Below, piece by piece: positions 49,403 to 60,505 of a stretch of DNA of 64,000 bases (its first letter is position 1; every line of letters starts with the position of its first letter). The translations under genes were made by a program, and so were the position numbers. The notes under the pieces were generated by a model that saw only the letters and a program-made list of their open reading frames with translations, made no database searches and was not told the DNA's origin. The stretch comes from Solenopsis invicta (lineage: Eukaryota > Arthropoda > Insecta > Hymenoptera > Formicidae), in assembly GCF_016802725.1 (NCBI RefSeq), contig NC_052671.1, forward strand, positions 15,457,231 to 15,521,230. The letters run 5' to 3'.

Positions 49403-49927
49403 TATATGACTTAGTTATAATTATAATATTGCAATAGTAACATAAAATATAAAATTTTATATTGCAATAATAACAAAACAATTATAATTTTTTCAACAAA
49501 ACAGATTTTTACAATTTAAAGAAAAACAGTGTATGAGAAAACAAAGTGTGTCATCTTGCCCAAATTGTAAGGAAAAAATGTAGTGTATTTAAATAAATAG
49601 TAAAAATAAAATTACAAATTATGAGTCACGTTACAATTTACGTTTCTTTATTATATACGTAACATTGATTATAGTAGCTTAGCTATAATTTATTCGACGT
49701 TATAGCAGCTGTTAGAGGATACATGCAAAACTTTGCAGGTAGTCAAAAGTAAAAGTATTATCTAATATTCAGAATAAGATTATTTTGAATAGTGTGCGCA
49801 TATAAATTATTGTAAATATTGATTATCTTTTAGAATAACTATAAAAATACACTTTTTAGCAATTATTGGAGAAGTTATAAACTATGGCCGTCTTTTCTGT
49901 ACGGCCATAATACCCCAATTTATTCAA
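49058..49927 (+). mobile_element. Non-autonomous DNA transposon, family 2 copy C (about 870 bp)
   Basis: The left end (CGGTAAACTCGGGTAGGA then TGGCCATA) is inverted relative to the right end, whose reverse complement contains TAAATTGGGGTATTATGGCC. The interior aligns along its length with 52254-54100. Shared strings include ACATACAYATTGGCC, CGTTTTATGTTAAAAATAAA, CATCTTGCCCAAATTGTAAG and GAATAAGATTATTTT. It contains a (AT)21 microsatellite. It is uninterrupted and so shows the empty site (GACTTAGTT near 49408-49416) for the insertion seen in copy D. No transposase frame. Confidence 0.8.
49356..49398. repeat. (AT)21 microsatellite
   Basis: Pure AT alternation inside family 2 copy C. The corresponding place in copy D is a short interrupted TATATA stretch, so the run expanded after the copies separated. 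Confidence 0.95.
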
Positions 49928-52253
49928 TAAGCAAAGATTACGTTTTGATATACACTATTAGTACTGAAAATCAGTAGTTCACATTATGTATATCATAGTT
50001 TTTCAATCACTAAACAGATCTTTACAAAATGACCTCAATCTGAAGCTCCCAGAAAAACTCAAACTCTTATCAACATCTAATAATCTAATAGCTAGGCAGC
50101 AGCTAGCTTATATATATTTTTAAATACAGCGCCATCTCTACTATCACTTAGTAACTAAGCAGTTATGTACAAAAATTGATTACAAGTATGTGATAACTAA
50201 CTAGTGGCGAATTAGAAAGTCTAATCAAGATAATTGCTACTGAATTCTGAAGCAGATCGACTAGATCTATTTCTACCAGGGAAACGTTATCGTCTCGCGA
50301 TTAACATTTTAATCATTGTTCGTGCTTAACGACGATGGCATTAGTAAAAATTTTTCTCAGAGAGTCGCGCCACCCTCTGTTTCTCGTCTTTCGGCAAAAT
50401 CCTTATTTCGGTCCACGCGAGTAAGGGTGGAACAGTTGATACGGAAATGCGGCGATTTCTCATCAAGGTATTAAGTGAGCCTGCGACCTTTCATATTAAT
50501 AACAATAATAGTACACAGCGTCGAGCGAAAGCTCCAGAAAGAGAAAAAGAAAGAGAGAGAGAAAGAAGGGTGTAATCTGGCTGCTAGCAAAGGATGAGGG
50601 CAACTTTTGAGGCCAGATACAAATTACACCTCATTTTTATGCCATTTTAATATCGCCACGCGTCATTAAATATCCCCTCGCCCCTCCAACCGGCGACTCC
50701 AACGTGCACACCGCCACGCCACCGCGGCGTATCCTATATACTTTCGTAATGGCATCTTACAGGGAATGAAATATTCGTACGCACCCATTAGCGTCTCGAA
50801 GGCGGAAGCCTGCGGAGCCGCAGAAATCGCACGAAGGAAACGTAGCGGCAATGAAAAATCGAGACGATTTTAAAAACGGTCGCTGATGACGCGTCCCGGG
50901 CAAAAGAAAAAAAAAAGGAATCGGGGAGAGTCGAAAAAACCGGGGTGTGCTGGTATTTTATCAGTATCAGCTTAAACGTGCCAGAATTAATAATAAGATT
51001 TACGCAGAGATAACTTAAATCAGATTTTTTGCTAAGCTCCCCTGCAAAAGAATTCGGTGTCAGAGATATAGTGGAAATAAGGAAACGTGAGAAAGAGACA
51101 TTCCGTCCGTTTAATACCCATTTCTAAGTGCGAACTATAATTTCGGAATTATTTACAAAGTTCGATTTTTATTTTCTCTCAACCTAACATTCAATCGTTG
51201 TTTGATTAAATTGTAAAGTTGAGAATATCTGTGAAATTCCAGTAACGAAATTACACGAGACCGGACGAGTAAATGTCGCTAATTTCAACTTTACGTTATC
51301 GTAAAGTGCGTTTCTTGCCTGAGCACTTTTGCGAGAAGGGCCGCGACTTTATTGGAGGAAGAGGAGCCGCTTTTACGCTCGTATCACACTCCAAGTTATG
51401 CTAATTTTAAGAAAGTAGAAACAAACGATTTGCGACGGTTCGAGGTACGAATCCGTTGGCCCATTCCTCACTCACCCCTTTAGCAACCCCTGATCGTTAC
51501 AGCATCGAACGCGTTCATAACTCGCATTTATGGCAATGTCACTCGGTCTTTTGTTCGACGAACCGACACGCTCGACCGTACGCGACGATTTTATGGCAGC
51601 TTTTACGAGCCGGAGGAGCGCATTTCAAAATTGGGACTGCAAGAATGACGAGGTCTCTCTTTCAGGAGCGTAGTCCTTTTCGCGTTGTATGGACCCGGTT
51701 TTTAACTTTTATCTCGTGACATTCGTCCTTCAAAGTTCGCTCGTACATGATTAACTGACTTTTTTCTCGCGTGAACACACGGCAAAGTTGGAAAAGTATA
51801 AAAGTGCCGCATAATTACGACTTACCATTTTGCGTTCCTTCGAATCACAAACGCCGTAATCTGAAACAGACAAGATGCGTAATGATTTTCTCCGTGAAAT
51901 AAAAGGAAATATTGAATTAATAATAAATAATAGCTCATATTTGCAAGATAATTAAAAAAAATTGAAGGCTAAAGGAAGAGCAAAATGAAGTGCAACTTTC
52001 TATGATGAACTGTATTTCCTTATATTTATACGTGTTCGAATGTACGCGTCCTTGCTTATTTTAACTTTAACATTATTTAATGTCGAAACATTCAGTATAT
52101 CATATGATTAAGCCGAAATAAAATTTGTCATAAAAGATTACATCTTATTTAGCTCGCTTTTTGATTCTTAATTTTTCTTCAAAGTATTGAATGTTATGCT
52201 GTGTATGTAAAAATAATTTTTAACAAATGTTACATTTACTTACATCTTATTTA
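49928..52253. other. Spacer between the two family 2 copies
   Basis: AT-rich to about 50250, moderate GC with a GA-rich tract near 50538-50568 to about 51750, then AT-rich. Frames such as 51456-51719 plus have no recognised domain. Nothing else seen. Confidence 0.5.
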
Positions 52254-52626
52254 GGGTGGACTTGGATAAGATAACTTTAGTAAGATAGTTTTTTAAAATA
52301 TAAAAATTGTATTTTTATTTTTGTTATTTTTTAATAATGTTTGATATATCACGTCACTGAAGCTTAAAGTTAATAATACTATTGAATTTAAAAAAAAAAC
52401 ATTTATTAGAAATCTAATATTATCAAAATATTATAACATACACATTGGCCATTTTATTAAACTTTGAAGGAAAAGATGGCCATAGTATTATGGGACAGTT
52501 AGTACGTTTTATGTTAAAAATAAATATAACATTTTCTAAAATGATAATTAAAACTCACAATTTTATATATTTAGTATAAACACGTATATATATTTTAAAT
52601 ATATGTATATAATTATATATGACTTA

Positions 52627-52661
52627 CAAGGAAATGCCGTAAGATACGGGTCACCGATTTT
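52627..52661 (+). repeat. Left terminal inverted repeat of nested element
   Basis: 35 bp beginning CAAGGAAATGCCG. Mismatches to the other end at positions 7, 9, 14, 15 and 29. Confidence 0.9.
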
Positions 52662-52810
52662 AATAAAATTTTATGTGTGTATAGTATTCACTCACACATT
52701 TACTGTAGTAAAGCAATTTGTTGCAAATATTGGGCATTCTTGGGAAAGTATTCGTTTTTTTCATATTGCTATAATATTTCTTAAAAGAAATATTAAAACC
52801 ATATGTAAAA

Positions 52811-53189
52811 AAAGAAAAGGTTTTATTAATAATAGATTCTTGAGGTCAAACAAGTCCACAAATATACGTTCACATTTTTGTAAACAACGATGATATTCCA
52901 ACTTGTCAAATAAAAATTATTCCGCCAAAGTGTGCTCCTTTATGCCAGCTTTGTGACGTATACTTTTACAGACAAATTAAAAATGTTATCAAAAAATTTC
53001 AAAATTGCATTTGTCTCCTTAAAAACAAGAGAAATAGCCAATCGTGAGGTTATTATTAAAATACATTCTTTTGTTCACAATCGATTAAACGCACCAATCT
53101 TTTGTGACATGTTAAAATATGCATGGTTTACTTCTTAAATAACAAATGAAAGAAATCTTTTCAAAAACGTTGACAAAGTTTGTTTTTAA
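52811..53189 (+). pseudogene. DDE/D transposase fragment, C-terminal half, broken
   Basis: Would have catalysed cut-and-paste transposition of the surrounding element. One frame reads VLLIIDS from 52820, with the Asp codon at 52835 typical of the second catalytic Asp. It then has an in-frame TGA (52841) where this motif normally has Trp, then GQT, and further on IKIIPPKCAPLCQLCDVYFY. The Asp of that CDV motif, at 52955, sits 39 residues after the first, in the place of the third acidic residue. After about 53020 the similarity moves to another frame (REIANREVIIKIHSFVHN ... MLKYAWFTS). It passes a TAA at 53136 and continues ITNERNLFKNVDKVCF to a final stop at 53187. The N-terminal DNA-binding part and first catalytic Asp are absent. 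At least two nonsense changes and one frameshift make it non-functional. Family recognition is from remembered motif patterns. Confidence 0.65.
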
Positions 53190-53564
53190 AATTCTCTTAA
53201 TTAAATAAAATGTAAAGACTATGCATATGAAATGTCAATGATTTTATGTGCGTGGTGCAATAAACCATTATGTTTCAATTATTTTAACGACAAGTACCAC
53301 CCCAAAAACTATAATTAAGTTTACAATAAATTGTAAAATAGTGATTGTAAATTTTTATTGCCAATATATTTTTTGTGTTTATAATAAATTCTAATCGTAT
53401 TTAATAATAGGAGAGAATTTTTAAATTTCTTAATGACATTTTATATTAAATAATTAAAAACGGCCTAAAAATTGTATATAACAATTTAAAAATATAAGAT
53501 TTAATTTAAAAAAAATTATTTTTTTGAAAATGAGTGAATGCTATACACCCATAAAATTTTTTTA

Positions 53565-53599
53565 AAAATCAGTGACCCGTATCTCGCGGCCTCTCCTTG
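53565..53599 (-). repeat. Right terminal inverted repeat of nested element
   Basis: Reverse complement begins CAAGGAGAGGCCG and matches the left end at 30 of 35 positions. Confidence 0.9.
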
Positions 53600-54100
53600 T
53601 TAGTTATAATTATAATATTGCAATAATAACAGAAAATTTAAAATCTGATATTGCAATAATAACAAAACAATTATAATTCTTTTAAAGTAAGGAAACGAAA
53701 CAGATGTCTATAATTTAAGAAAAAACAATGTATGAAAAGACAAAGTGGGTCATCTTGCCCAAATTGTAAGGAAAAGATAATCATAGTGTATTTAAATAAA
53801 GTGAAAATGAAAGTTATAAGTCATGTTATAATTTACGTTTCTTTATTATATATCGTAACGTTGATTATGATAACTTAGCTGAAATTTATTCAATATTAAA
53901 GCAGCTTTTAGAAGACACATGCAAATATTTGCAGGTAATCACAAAAGTAAAAATATTACATAATATTCAGAATAAGATTATTTTAAACAGTGGTTGACTA
54001 TCTTTCAAAATTACTATAAAAATGCACTATTTAGCAATTATTGGAGAAATTACAGACTATGGCCATCTTTTCCATATGGCCAGAATACACCAATATACCC

Positions 54101-54467
54101 TACATATTATATATTCGTAAACAACTGCATCAGAGCATCCGCATTATCGAAAACGCTATTAGAAATCCGCGTAATGCATTTTGGAGTAAAGCCACAAGAA
54201 GTAAAGGGTTCCTCAGACCGCTCATTCTCAGAGGGTAAAAGGGTTAACGAGGCGAACAGAAAAACAGAGCGGAGAAGAATGAACGCATCTTCTCAAAGGG
54301 TTGAAAGATACAGTTTCCTAATTTTATTCTACGAAGTAGACCCTTCACCGTCGGCCGAATCGCGTGAGGGGTGCATCTTCCAAAAGAGTACTTACTGCAT
54401 ACGATCTCGAAGAAGAGCAGGTTGAAAAAACAGAACGCAAAATTCATTCTTGGCACTCCCCTCTCCC

Positions 54468-54498
<31 letters not shown>

Positions 54499-54960
54499 CT
54501 TTCTCTCTCTGTATTTATTATATTATGTTGGCGCGCTCCTAGCGCGTCGGCTCCTTCCTTATACCTGAATTGAAAATCTCTCTGCACGTGCGAGATGTAT
54601 GCGCACCGGCGGCTCTAAGCAAATCGTGTTATCCTATGCCCGGCCAGTCGGCCATCTCTGTGCGGCCCGAGAGGAATTAAAATAAATACATATCTTAATT
54701 AAGCTCCGGTGTGCCATCTACCGGGTGGCTAAAAATGATACAACACAGAATGATGCAAGAACGGAGAGAGCTCGCGTTACGTCGAAATTATTTATCTGAC
54801 ACGGCTAAAACGTTAACAATAAAGCAAAGCAGCTAATACTATTATTCGATAATACCAAGAAAACGGAAGCATGCATCGTGGCCAGACTAAGTAGCGAGCG
54901 AATTTAAAGAAATAAATCTGTTTTATATCGAGTTTTCAAAGATACAGCTTCATTCTCTTA
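54101..54960. other. Mixed spacer with CT microsatellite
   Basis: Moderate GC DNA carrying the CT tract at 54457-54511. The 143-codon plus frame at 53994-54425 starts inside the family 2 element and has no recognised domain. Confidence 0.5.
54457..54511 (+). repeat. CT-rich microsatellite
   Basis: CT dinucleotides with occasional TTTC and GTC breaks. Confidence 0.9.
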
Positions 54961-55507
54961 TCTCGAAGAAGTGTGTGGAAAATATCCTGTTCGATCACCC
55001 GGTATGTACGCATTATACATATGGAACCATCGCACTCGTTGCTTTATTCCTCTTTATATGCACATTCGAATATCCGCAGGCTGCATCTCAAACTTGATTC
55101 TCTCAGTCGGAGCGTCGGCAGGCAGCGTTAAGAGTTTTCTCGGAGATTCAGTTCGTCCCTCTGCGCGTGTTTCCTACATTTTTCCCTCCTCCTCGTCATC
55201 GCGTCCACTCGGAAAAATATATTCGACGAGAGAAGGAGAGAGAGAGGGGAAGAAAAAAAGGGCAAGCAGGTAGCTCGCGGTGTGCGCGCGGAGCTTTTTA
55301 AGTGGGCGGCGCCGGGTGGCGCAAGAAATTCGGTGAAATTTCGCGCAAAACGGGAAAAGAGCCGCGGGCGTATTGGGTTACGCGAATTCTGAAATCCGAG
55401 ACTTTATGAATGATAAAGCGTCGGGGTGGGCCGCCTCGTCGTCGAAAGGAAGGTCCGACAACGCGGTGGAAAAAGACAGGGACAACGGGAAAAGAGAACG
55501 TGGCGTA

Positions 55508-55536
55508 CGAGCGAGCGAGCGAGCGAGCGAGCGAGC
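55508..55536. repeat. (CGAG)n microsatellite
   Basis: About seven perfect tetranucleotide units. The plus-strand frame reads as a repeated Ala-Ser-Glu-Arg artefact. Confidence 0.9.
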
Positions 55537-55690
55537 CGGTTACCGCCTGGCCGTATAATTAATTTTCGTCGAACGCGAAATCCGTTTAACATACTTTCCG
55601 AAACTCTCCAGCCGGTTTCGTGACGAGCTCGGAACAATTTTTTTCAAAGGGTGCGCCGCCGGCTGCCTGGCCCTTTTACCCCCGCGCGCA

Positions 55691-55729
55691 CCTTGCCTTG
55701 CCCTGCCCTGCCCTGTCCTGCCCTCCCCC
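55691..55729. repeat. (CCCTG)n pentanucleotide repeat
   Basis: About seven imperfect CCTTG/CCCTG/TCCTG units. Confidence 0.85.
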
Positions 55730-56480
55730 AAAGGGCGCGCCGGGGTGCACCCCGCGCTGCATTTGTGAACGGTGCTTAAGGTCAGGGCCACCGCGCCGCA
55801 CCGCGCCGCGCGAAATCACGCGACTAAGTTGCAGCGGCAGCCCATTACGCTCGTTTTCGACATGTAAACACGCGACCGGTGCAACTTCGTTTGACGTACA
55901 GAAATTAACGTACAGCGATCCAAAACTGCGAAAGAGGAGACGGCGGCGAAGGGGAGGAACGGACGGGCTGAAAGAGGGCGCGAGGGCGGAGGGAGATGGA
56001 CGCGGATGGACGTAACTAGACGTACTTATTATTATTTAGGGGTGCAACGCCGGTGTGTGGCCCCTTCCGGGCTGTCAGTTTCGCAGAGGCGAAATTACAT
56101 ATTCCTCGCAACGACCGCGTCGAGACGTGCGAGCAGTACGAGACGAACGGGGACGGACTTTTTATTTCGCCGCTGCCTTTGCTGGCCGGCGCGCGGCGGT
56201 GTCAAAGCGGCCGGTTCTCCTCAAAGTATAATTATTTTAGTTACAATTAAAAATGTGCAGACCCGCCGGCGACGCGCTCTCGCTTCGCGCCGTGAAAGCG
56301 CTTCGGACTTGGCCGCCTCTCTGCGCCATCAATCTTTCTCCGTTCTTCGTATTGTCGACGCGTACGGGCTTTTGTGCTGCGCTAAAAGGAAGCCGTCGAA
56401 AGACTAAGAGTTTAGAGAAAAATACTAGAACAATCGAGTTATTATATATAATCGCAGTGAAAAGCGATACTATTCGACTT

Positions 56481-57000
56481 GCACGATACAACGTCGTTTT
56501 ATCGGATATTTATTAGAAATTACGACAATACGTACTTTATTGCTTACATTTTTCCAGTGTCCATTTTTATATCCTAACTTTTAGAAAAAAAGTAATCTTC
56601 CGTGCTCCAACCGCGAGGATTTAACGACCCAAGATAAATTTTCAATTTTTAATTATTCTACCTCAAATTTGAACATGTGCAAGAAATACGAATAACGTCG
56701 AGTATCAAACTTTTTAGATTTTTCAGAGCTCAAAAACACTAAAAGCACCAATGACCCGATTGGACTAGAAAAGCAGCGAAAAGAAACGTTATGCGAAGGC
56801 TTAACATAACCTAAATATGGTTTAACGTTACGCAAAAGGTTAACATAACCTAAATACGGCTTAACGTTACGCGAAGGGTTAACTTAACCTAAATGGCTCA
56901 ATTATGGGTTAATTAATACAATACAATGTAGAAGAAACCTTAATATGAGTTAATTAATACAATACAATGTAGAAGACGACATTGTCGTAATGTTGATTTG
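56481..57000. other. AT-rich spacer with a tandem array
   Basis: AT-rich DNA. The only structure is the compound tandem array at 56788-56976. Confidence 0.55.
56788..56976 (+). repeat. Compound tandem array: 39-bp units then 41-bp units
   Basis: Two full 39-bp units (56788-56826 and 56827-56865) and a partial third contain TTAACATAACCTAAAT. From 56908 a different unit follows with 41-bp period (56908-56948, 56949-56976), containing TTAATTAATACAATACAATG. Non-coding. Confidence 0.85.
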
Positions 57001-59469
57001 TACTATAATCAAGTGCAAGTTGCAATGGCTTGGCCACGATATTGTCGTAGAGATTTACTACAATCGTATCTCTCGAATCGGCGGAAGAACGCGGACAAGG
57101 CTGCTGGTGCGCAATTACTTTTAACGAGGACCTCAGCCGCAGAAAAATATGGCCCGGTAGCAAGAACTTTCCCAATTTTAATCCGTCATTCGAGAGCGGC
57201 TATACCGAAGAAAAAAAAAGCGGCAACTTTCGTCCTGTAACAAGTTGTCGTTCGGGGGAAGAGCAAATAAAGGGGCGCGGTACTCCGTGCCCGAGATTGC
57301 GGGCGAGGACAAGAAGGAGCGTGGATCGGGAAGCGAAAGAAGGAAAGTCGCAGGAGGATCGGGAAGTGAACCATAAATAAAGGAATTAGTTTTTAATGGA
57401 CGTTAGTCACTATTAATTGTGGAAAGTTAACCCCTTCCTTTTACCGGCCCGTTCCCTCCCTCGACCCTTCCTTTCCCCTTCTGTCTCTCCTTCTCGCGCT
57501 CCTCCGGGAGATCGCGCTTGTCCTTTGAGACTGACGGAGCCCTAGTGGCAAAGGAACGGACAAACAGCAAAGGTACGGGAGTCTGGAAGGGGCTGAGAAA
57601 GCGCCGGGGAAACACGGCGTAGCCTTTATTTTACATTTCCACGGGCCATTCTTTCTTTGTGCGATAATTAAGTAAGCTGAAGCCAACCGCTGGCCGGCCG
57701 TCCATTCATGTTCGCCCCGAGCTAGGTTGCCGGCCAAGAAAAGGTTTAAAAATTATCTTCCGTCAGTTTACCCTCACTCGTGAATTATTTTGCGACCAGT
57801 GGGTGGTTCTCAAGATGAAGTCGGGTAAAAATGAAATTCTTACTGTCCTCGGATTGCAACCCCGGTGCAAAATTTATACTTCATTTCTCCCAGATTCTCC
57901 CGTCAGCTTCTATTCATTCATAATTGATCTAAACTGATCTCTGCGATCAGTAAGTGTCGCGGGATAAAACATTGCAGAAACAAGATACCAAAAAGAATCA
58001 CGCGTTTCAATTTTTTATTTATGAAATAAAGAAATCGTCGTAATGGGACCATTCGTTCTCAATACGCGATCTTTCATAAGCGTGCAACACGTCAGGCTGA
58101 TCCTGAAAGTTGGCGCAAACCGTACACGCGCGCGTAGACGATCGCACACCCACGCGAGATATTACATCTCGCAGACTGGAGCGCGGCGGAGTTATATTAG
58201 ACAGGAGCGAAGAGCTCTGGTGGCAACTGCCGTCTTTCACTTCGTACTGAAACCCCGTGCGCCAAGAATCTTGCTAATTAGATATATAAGGAAGCTAATT
58301 GTAATAAGGTGGAGTCGGGTGTACACGAGAGAGCCTCCACTCTCCCCGTCCCGCCTCCGTCCCACCCACCTCGTTCAACCCGCCGGCACACGTACAACCT
58401 CGGTGCGCGCGTACTTTCCCTGACATTCGTACTCATCCGCGCGGCGCTTTGAAACCGAAACTGCCACTGAAGAGATCCCGACGAATCGCGCTCAAAGTAA
58501 GCGCAATTAATTTGAATGACGGCACGGTACGTGAGCGCTGCATGAAATTCGGTTCGTGACGGAAAAACTGAGAATGAAGTGAAATGCTTTCAGACATAAC
58601 GATACTACGGCGGAAGGCATATCAGTATCTTCGTGAAGTTCCGTTGTTTTGTTTTATCAATATCTCCTGCGAGAAATTTAATGAGTTGACGTTTAAATCC
58701 ACCCACCCACACTGAGCATCAAAATTAATTGACTAGCAGTAACAGCCGATATAAAACACGTTATTAACAGCAGCATGCAAGCGCGGCTTACAAACGGGAT
58801 TAATTTAAATTTCGTTAAATATAAATTTACATCGTTGTAGGCCAAGCCATTCTGCTTCGGTGTCACAGAATAAAGTAGTACCGTTTTATTATCCTATACA
58901 TATCTATACCTACTGCAAGACTGAAGAAGAGAAAGCGCTATGATCCAGCTTATTAATAGATATCATTTACGGCTTCCATTTAGGATTTCGGTCACCCCAA
59001 GATCGCACCAAAGACGTTCGAGGGTCGTGAATAGTAGAAGTTTACGAGGAATTGGAGAGGGGAGAGGGAGGAAGGCGGGAGGGGATGGAACGCGTAGTTA
59101 TAACGAAGAGGTGAGTAATTTAACCCTTCTTAGACTCGTCTTGTCTTCGCCATCCCCTTCTCGTCGCCGACCCACCGTGTCGTCTTATCACCTCCCTCCT
59201 CGCGCTGTAATCTGCGACCCCATCGTTCAACGTTGGTTTATTTAGATCCGACCAGAGTGATCGCTTGATTAAATACTTCTCCCGGCGATTCCGTTTGATA
59301 TCTCGTACGTCATGAACAACGGAAAAATTTTAGGCACGCGTTAAGCCTGGCGCCAACGCTCTGTTTTAGTTGACGCTCGAAATCACATAGTGCCTTTATA
59401 ACAGAACAGTTTAGCAGTTTAAAAAAGAAACGTGCGATTTGTTGCTAGAATACATAGTTGAAACATATA
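57001..59469. other. GC-moderate spacer, no gene recognised
   Basis: CpG-moderate DNA with poly-A at about 57211-57219 and C/T-rich stretches near 57440-57500 and 58350-58380. Frames of up to 126 codons show no domain. Ends at the family 1 copy B border. Confidence 0.45.
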
Positions 59470-60505
59470 GGATAAGGTTGCCGATATCGCACCGATTACT
59501 AAATTGCATCACTACGCATATAAATTCAACCACAGTATTTGTATATTCTTTGTGGGATTATTTGGAAATTACACAACATTATCATTATCCTTTGTTGAAT
59601 TCAACATTTTAAAAACAATGGAAATTCTGTTATTAATATTTATAGAAAAATCGTAACTTTGCTGGTATTTTGTAGCCGATTGCAAAAAGGTAAAATAAAT
59701 AATCTAAATTTTGGTAATTTTGTAATGATCACAATATTACTAAAATTAGATTAACAAGGTTTAAATAATTTGGCGTTCTTATTAGTGAATTAAATAAATA
59801 AAGTTTTACAAATTGCTTTAGTCTCGTTTTTATGAATTGTCATAAATTTTGAAATGACGATATTTAAGAAACCTTCAAATAGTTTTAGGCAACTGGTCTC
59901 CTAAATCACCCTATTGCTTTGATCGTTATATATATAAAACCAAATATAATAATCATAGATCAGAGCACACCTATATAGTAATAATGTTACCGTAATGTTG
60001 CAATTAATGTCATTGCAATATTATTGAAATGATAACATTGACGGAAATTATATTTAGTTTACTGCATTTATTACCAATATTAATAAAATTATACTTATCT
60101 AACGCATTTTGCTCGAAAAGAAAAAATCTAGCAGAAAATATGTCATTTTACTCCAGGAAGAGTAATATTAACCTGTGGTGCGATTTAGGAGACCAGTTAC
60201 CCAAATCGCACTATTTGAAGACTTCTTAAAAATCATCATTTAAAAATTTATGACAATACATAAAATTCTGAAAAAAAATAAATATAAATTAAAAAAAAAA
60301 TTTTGAGGAACTTAAAGAAAGTATATAAAATCCCACAAACAATACAACACAAAGACCTAGCTGCGACCGTAAAAGGCATTCTTGTTCAATTTGTAAAGAA
60401 AAAATGTTTTACTTTATTATGACGTAAGAAAATCAAAACTATTTTTCATAATATATTATAAACCTTTATGTCAAAAGTGGTGCAATTTCGGCAACCTTAC
60501 TATCC
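59470..60505 (-). mobile_element. Non-autonomous DNA transposon, family 1 copy B (1036 bp, inverted)
   Basis: Left end GGATAAGGTTGCCGATATCG; reverse-complemented right end GGATAGTAAGGTTGCCG (3-bp insertion). TA lies on both sides (59468-59469 and 60506-60507). Its reverse complement aligns with copy A at both ends and through the interior (ACGTCATAATAAAGTA, ATCGTAACTTTG, TTATTTGG blocks). Unlike copy A it has an internal inverted duplication of about 80 bp (59834-59915 against 60175-60257), each arm carrying the GTGCGATTTAGG-type motif. No transposase frame. Confidence 0.85.
59834..60257. repeat. Internal inverted duplication within family 1 copy B
   Basis: 59834-59915 matches the reverse complement of 60175-60257. 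Shared blocks are ATTGTCATAAATTTT, CTTCAAATAGT and AACTGGTCTCCTAAATC. Copy A has a single version (about 16440-16520). Confidence 0.75.

Larger units (their letters stand above)
52627..53599 (+). mobile_element. Nested DNA transposon with 35-bp TIRs and TTA duplication (973 bp)
   Basis: The terminal inverted repeats are 35 bp with 30 matches; both begin CAAGGA and contain AGATACGGGTCAC. TTA lies directly outside each end (52624-52626 and 53600-53602). The related family 2 copy at 49 kb has a single TTA at this place (GAC-TTA-GTT), so the 3-bp target duplication is read directly from the empty site. Inside is a decayed DDE/D transposase C-terminus (52811-53189). The element is unrelated by sequence to its host. 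The TTA duplication recalls PIF/Harbinger, whereas the transposase motifs look more like the Tc1/pogo-type DDE group, so superfamily is left open. Confidence 0.9.
52254..54100 (+). mobile_element. Non-autonomous DNA transposon, family 2 copy D (interrupted)
   Basis: Starts GGGTGGACTTGGATAAGAT after TA (52252-52253) and ends ...TACCC before TA (54101-54102). Removing the nested 973-bp element and one TTA leaves about 871 bp, nearly the same as copy C, to which both halves align. The left-end differences from copy C are almost all G/A transitions. No coding capacity of its own. Confidence 0.8.
54961..56480. other. CpG-rich block with simple repeats
   Basis: Strongly CpG-rich with (CGAG)n and (CCCTG)n repeats. 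Frames up to 133 codons on both strands overlap. None is recognisable as a protein. Confidence 0.45.

Noticed and set aside
56788..56900. Telomeric (TTAGG)n-like sequence
   Set aside because: Contains AACCTAA once per 39-bp unit rather than contiguous pentamers, so it is not a telomeric repeat.
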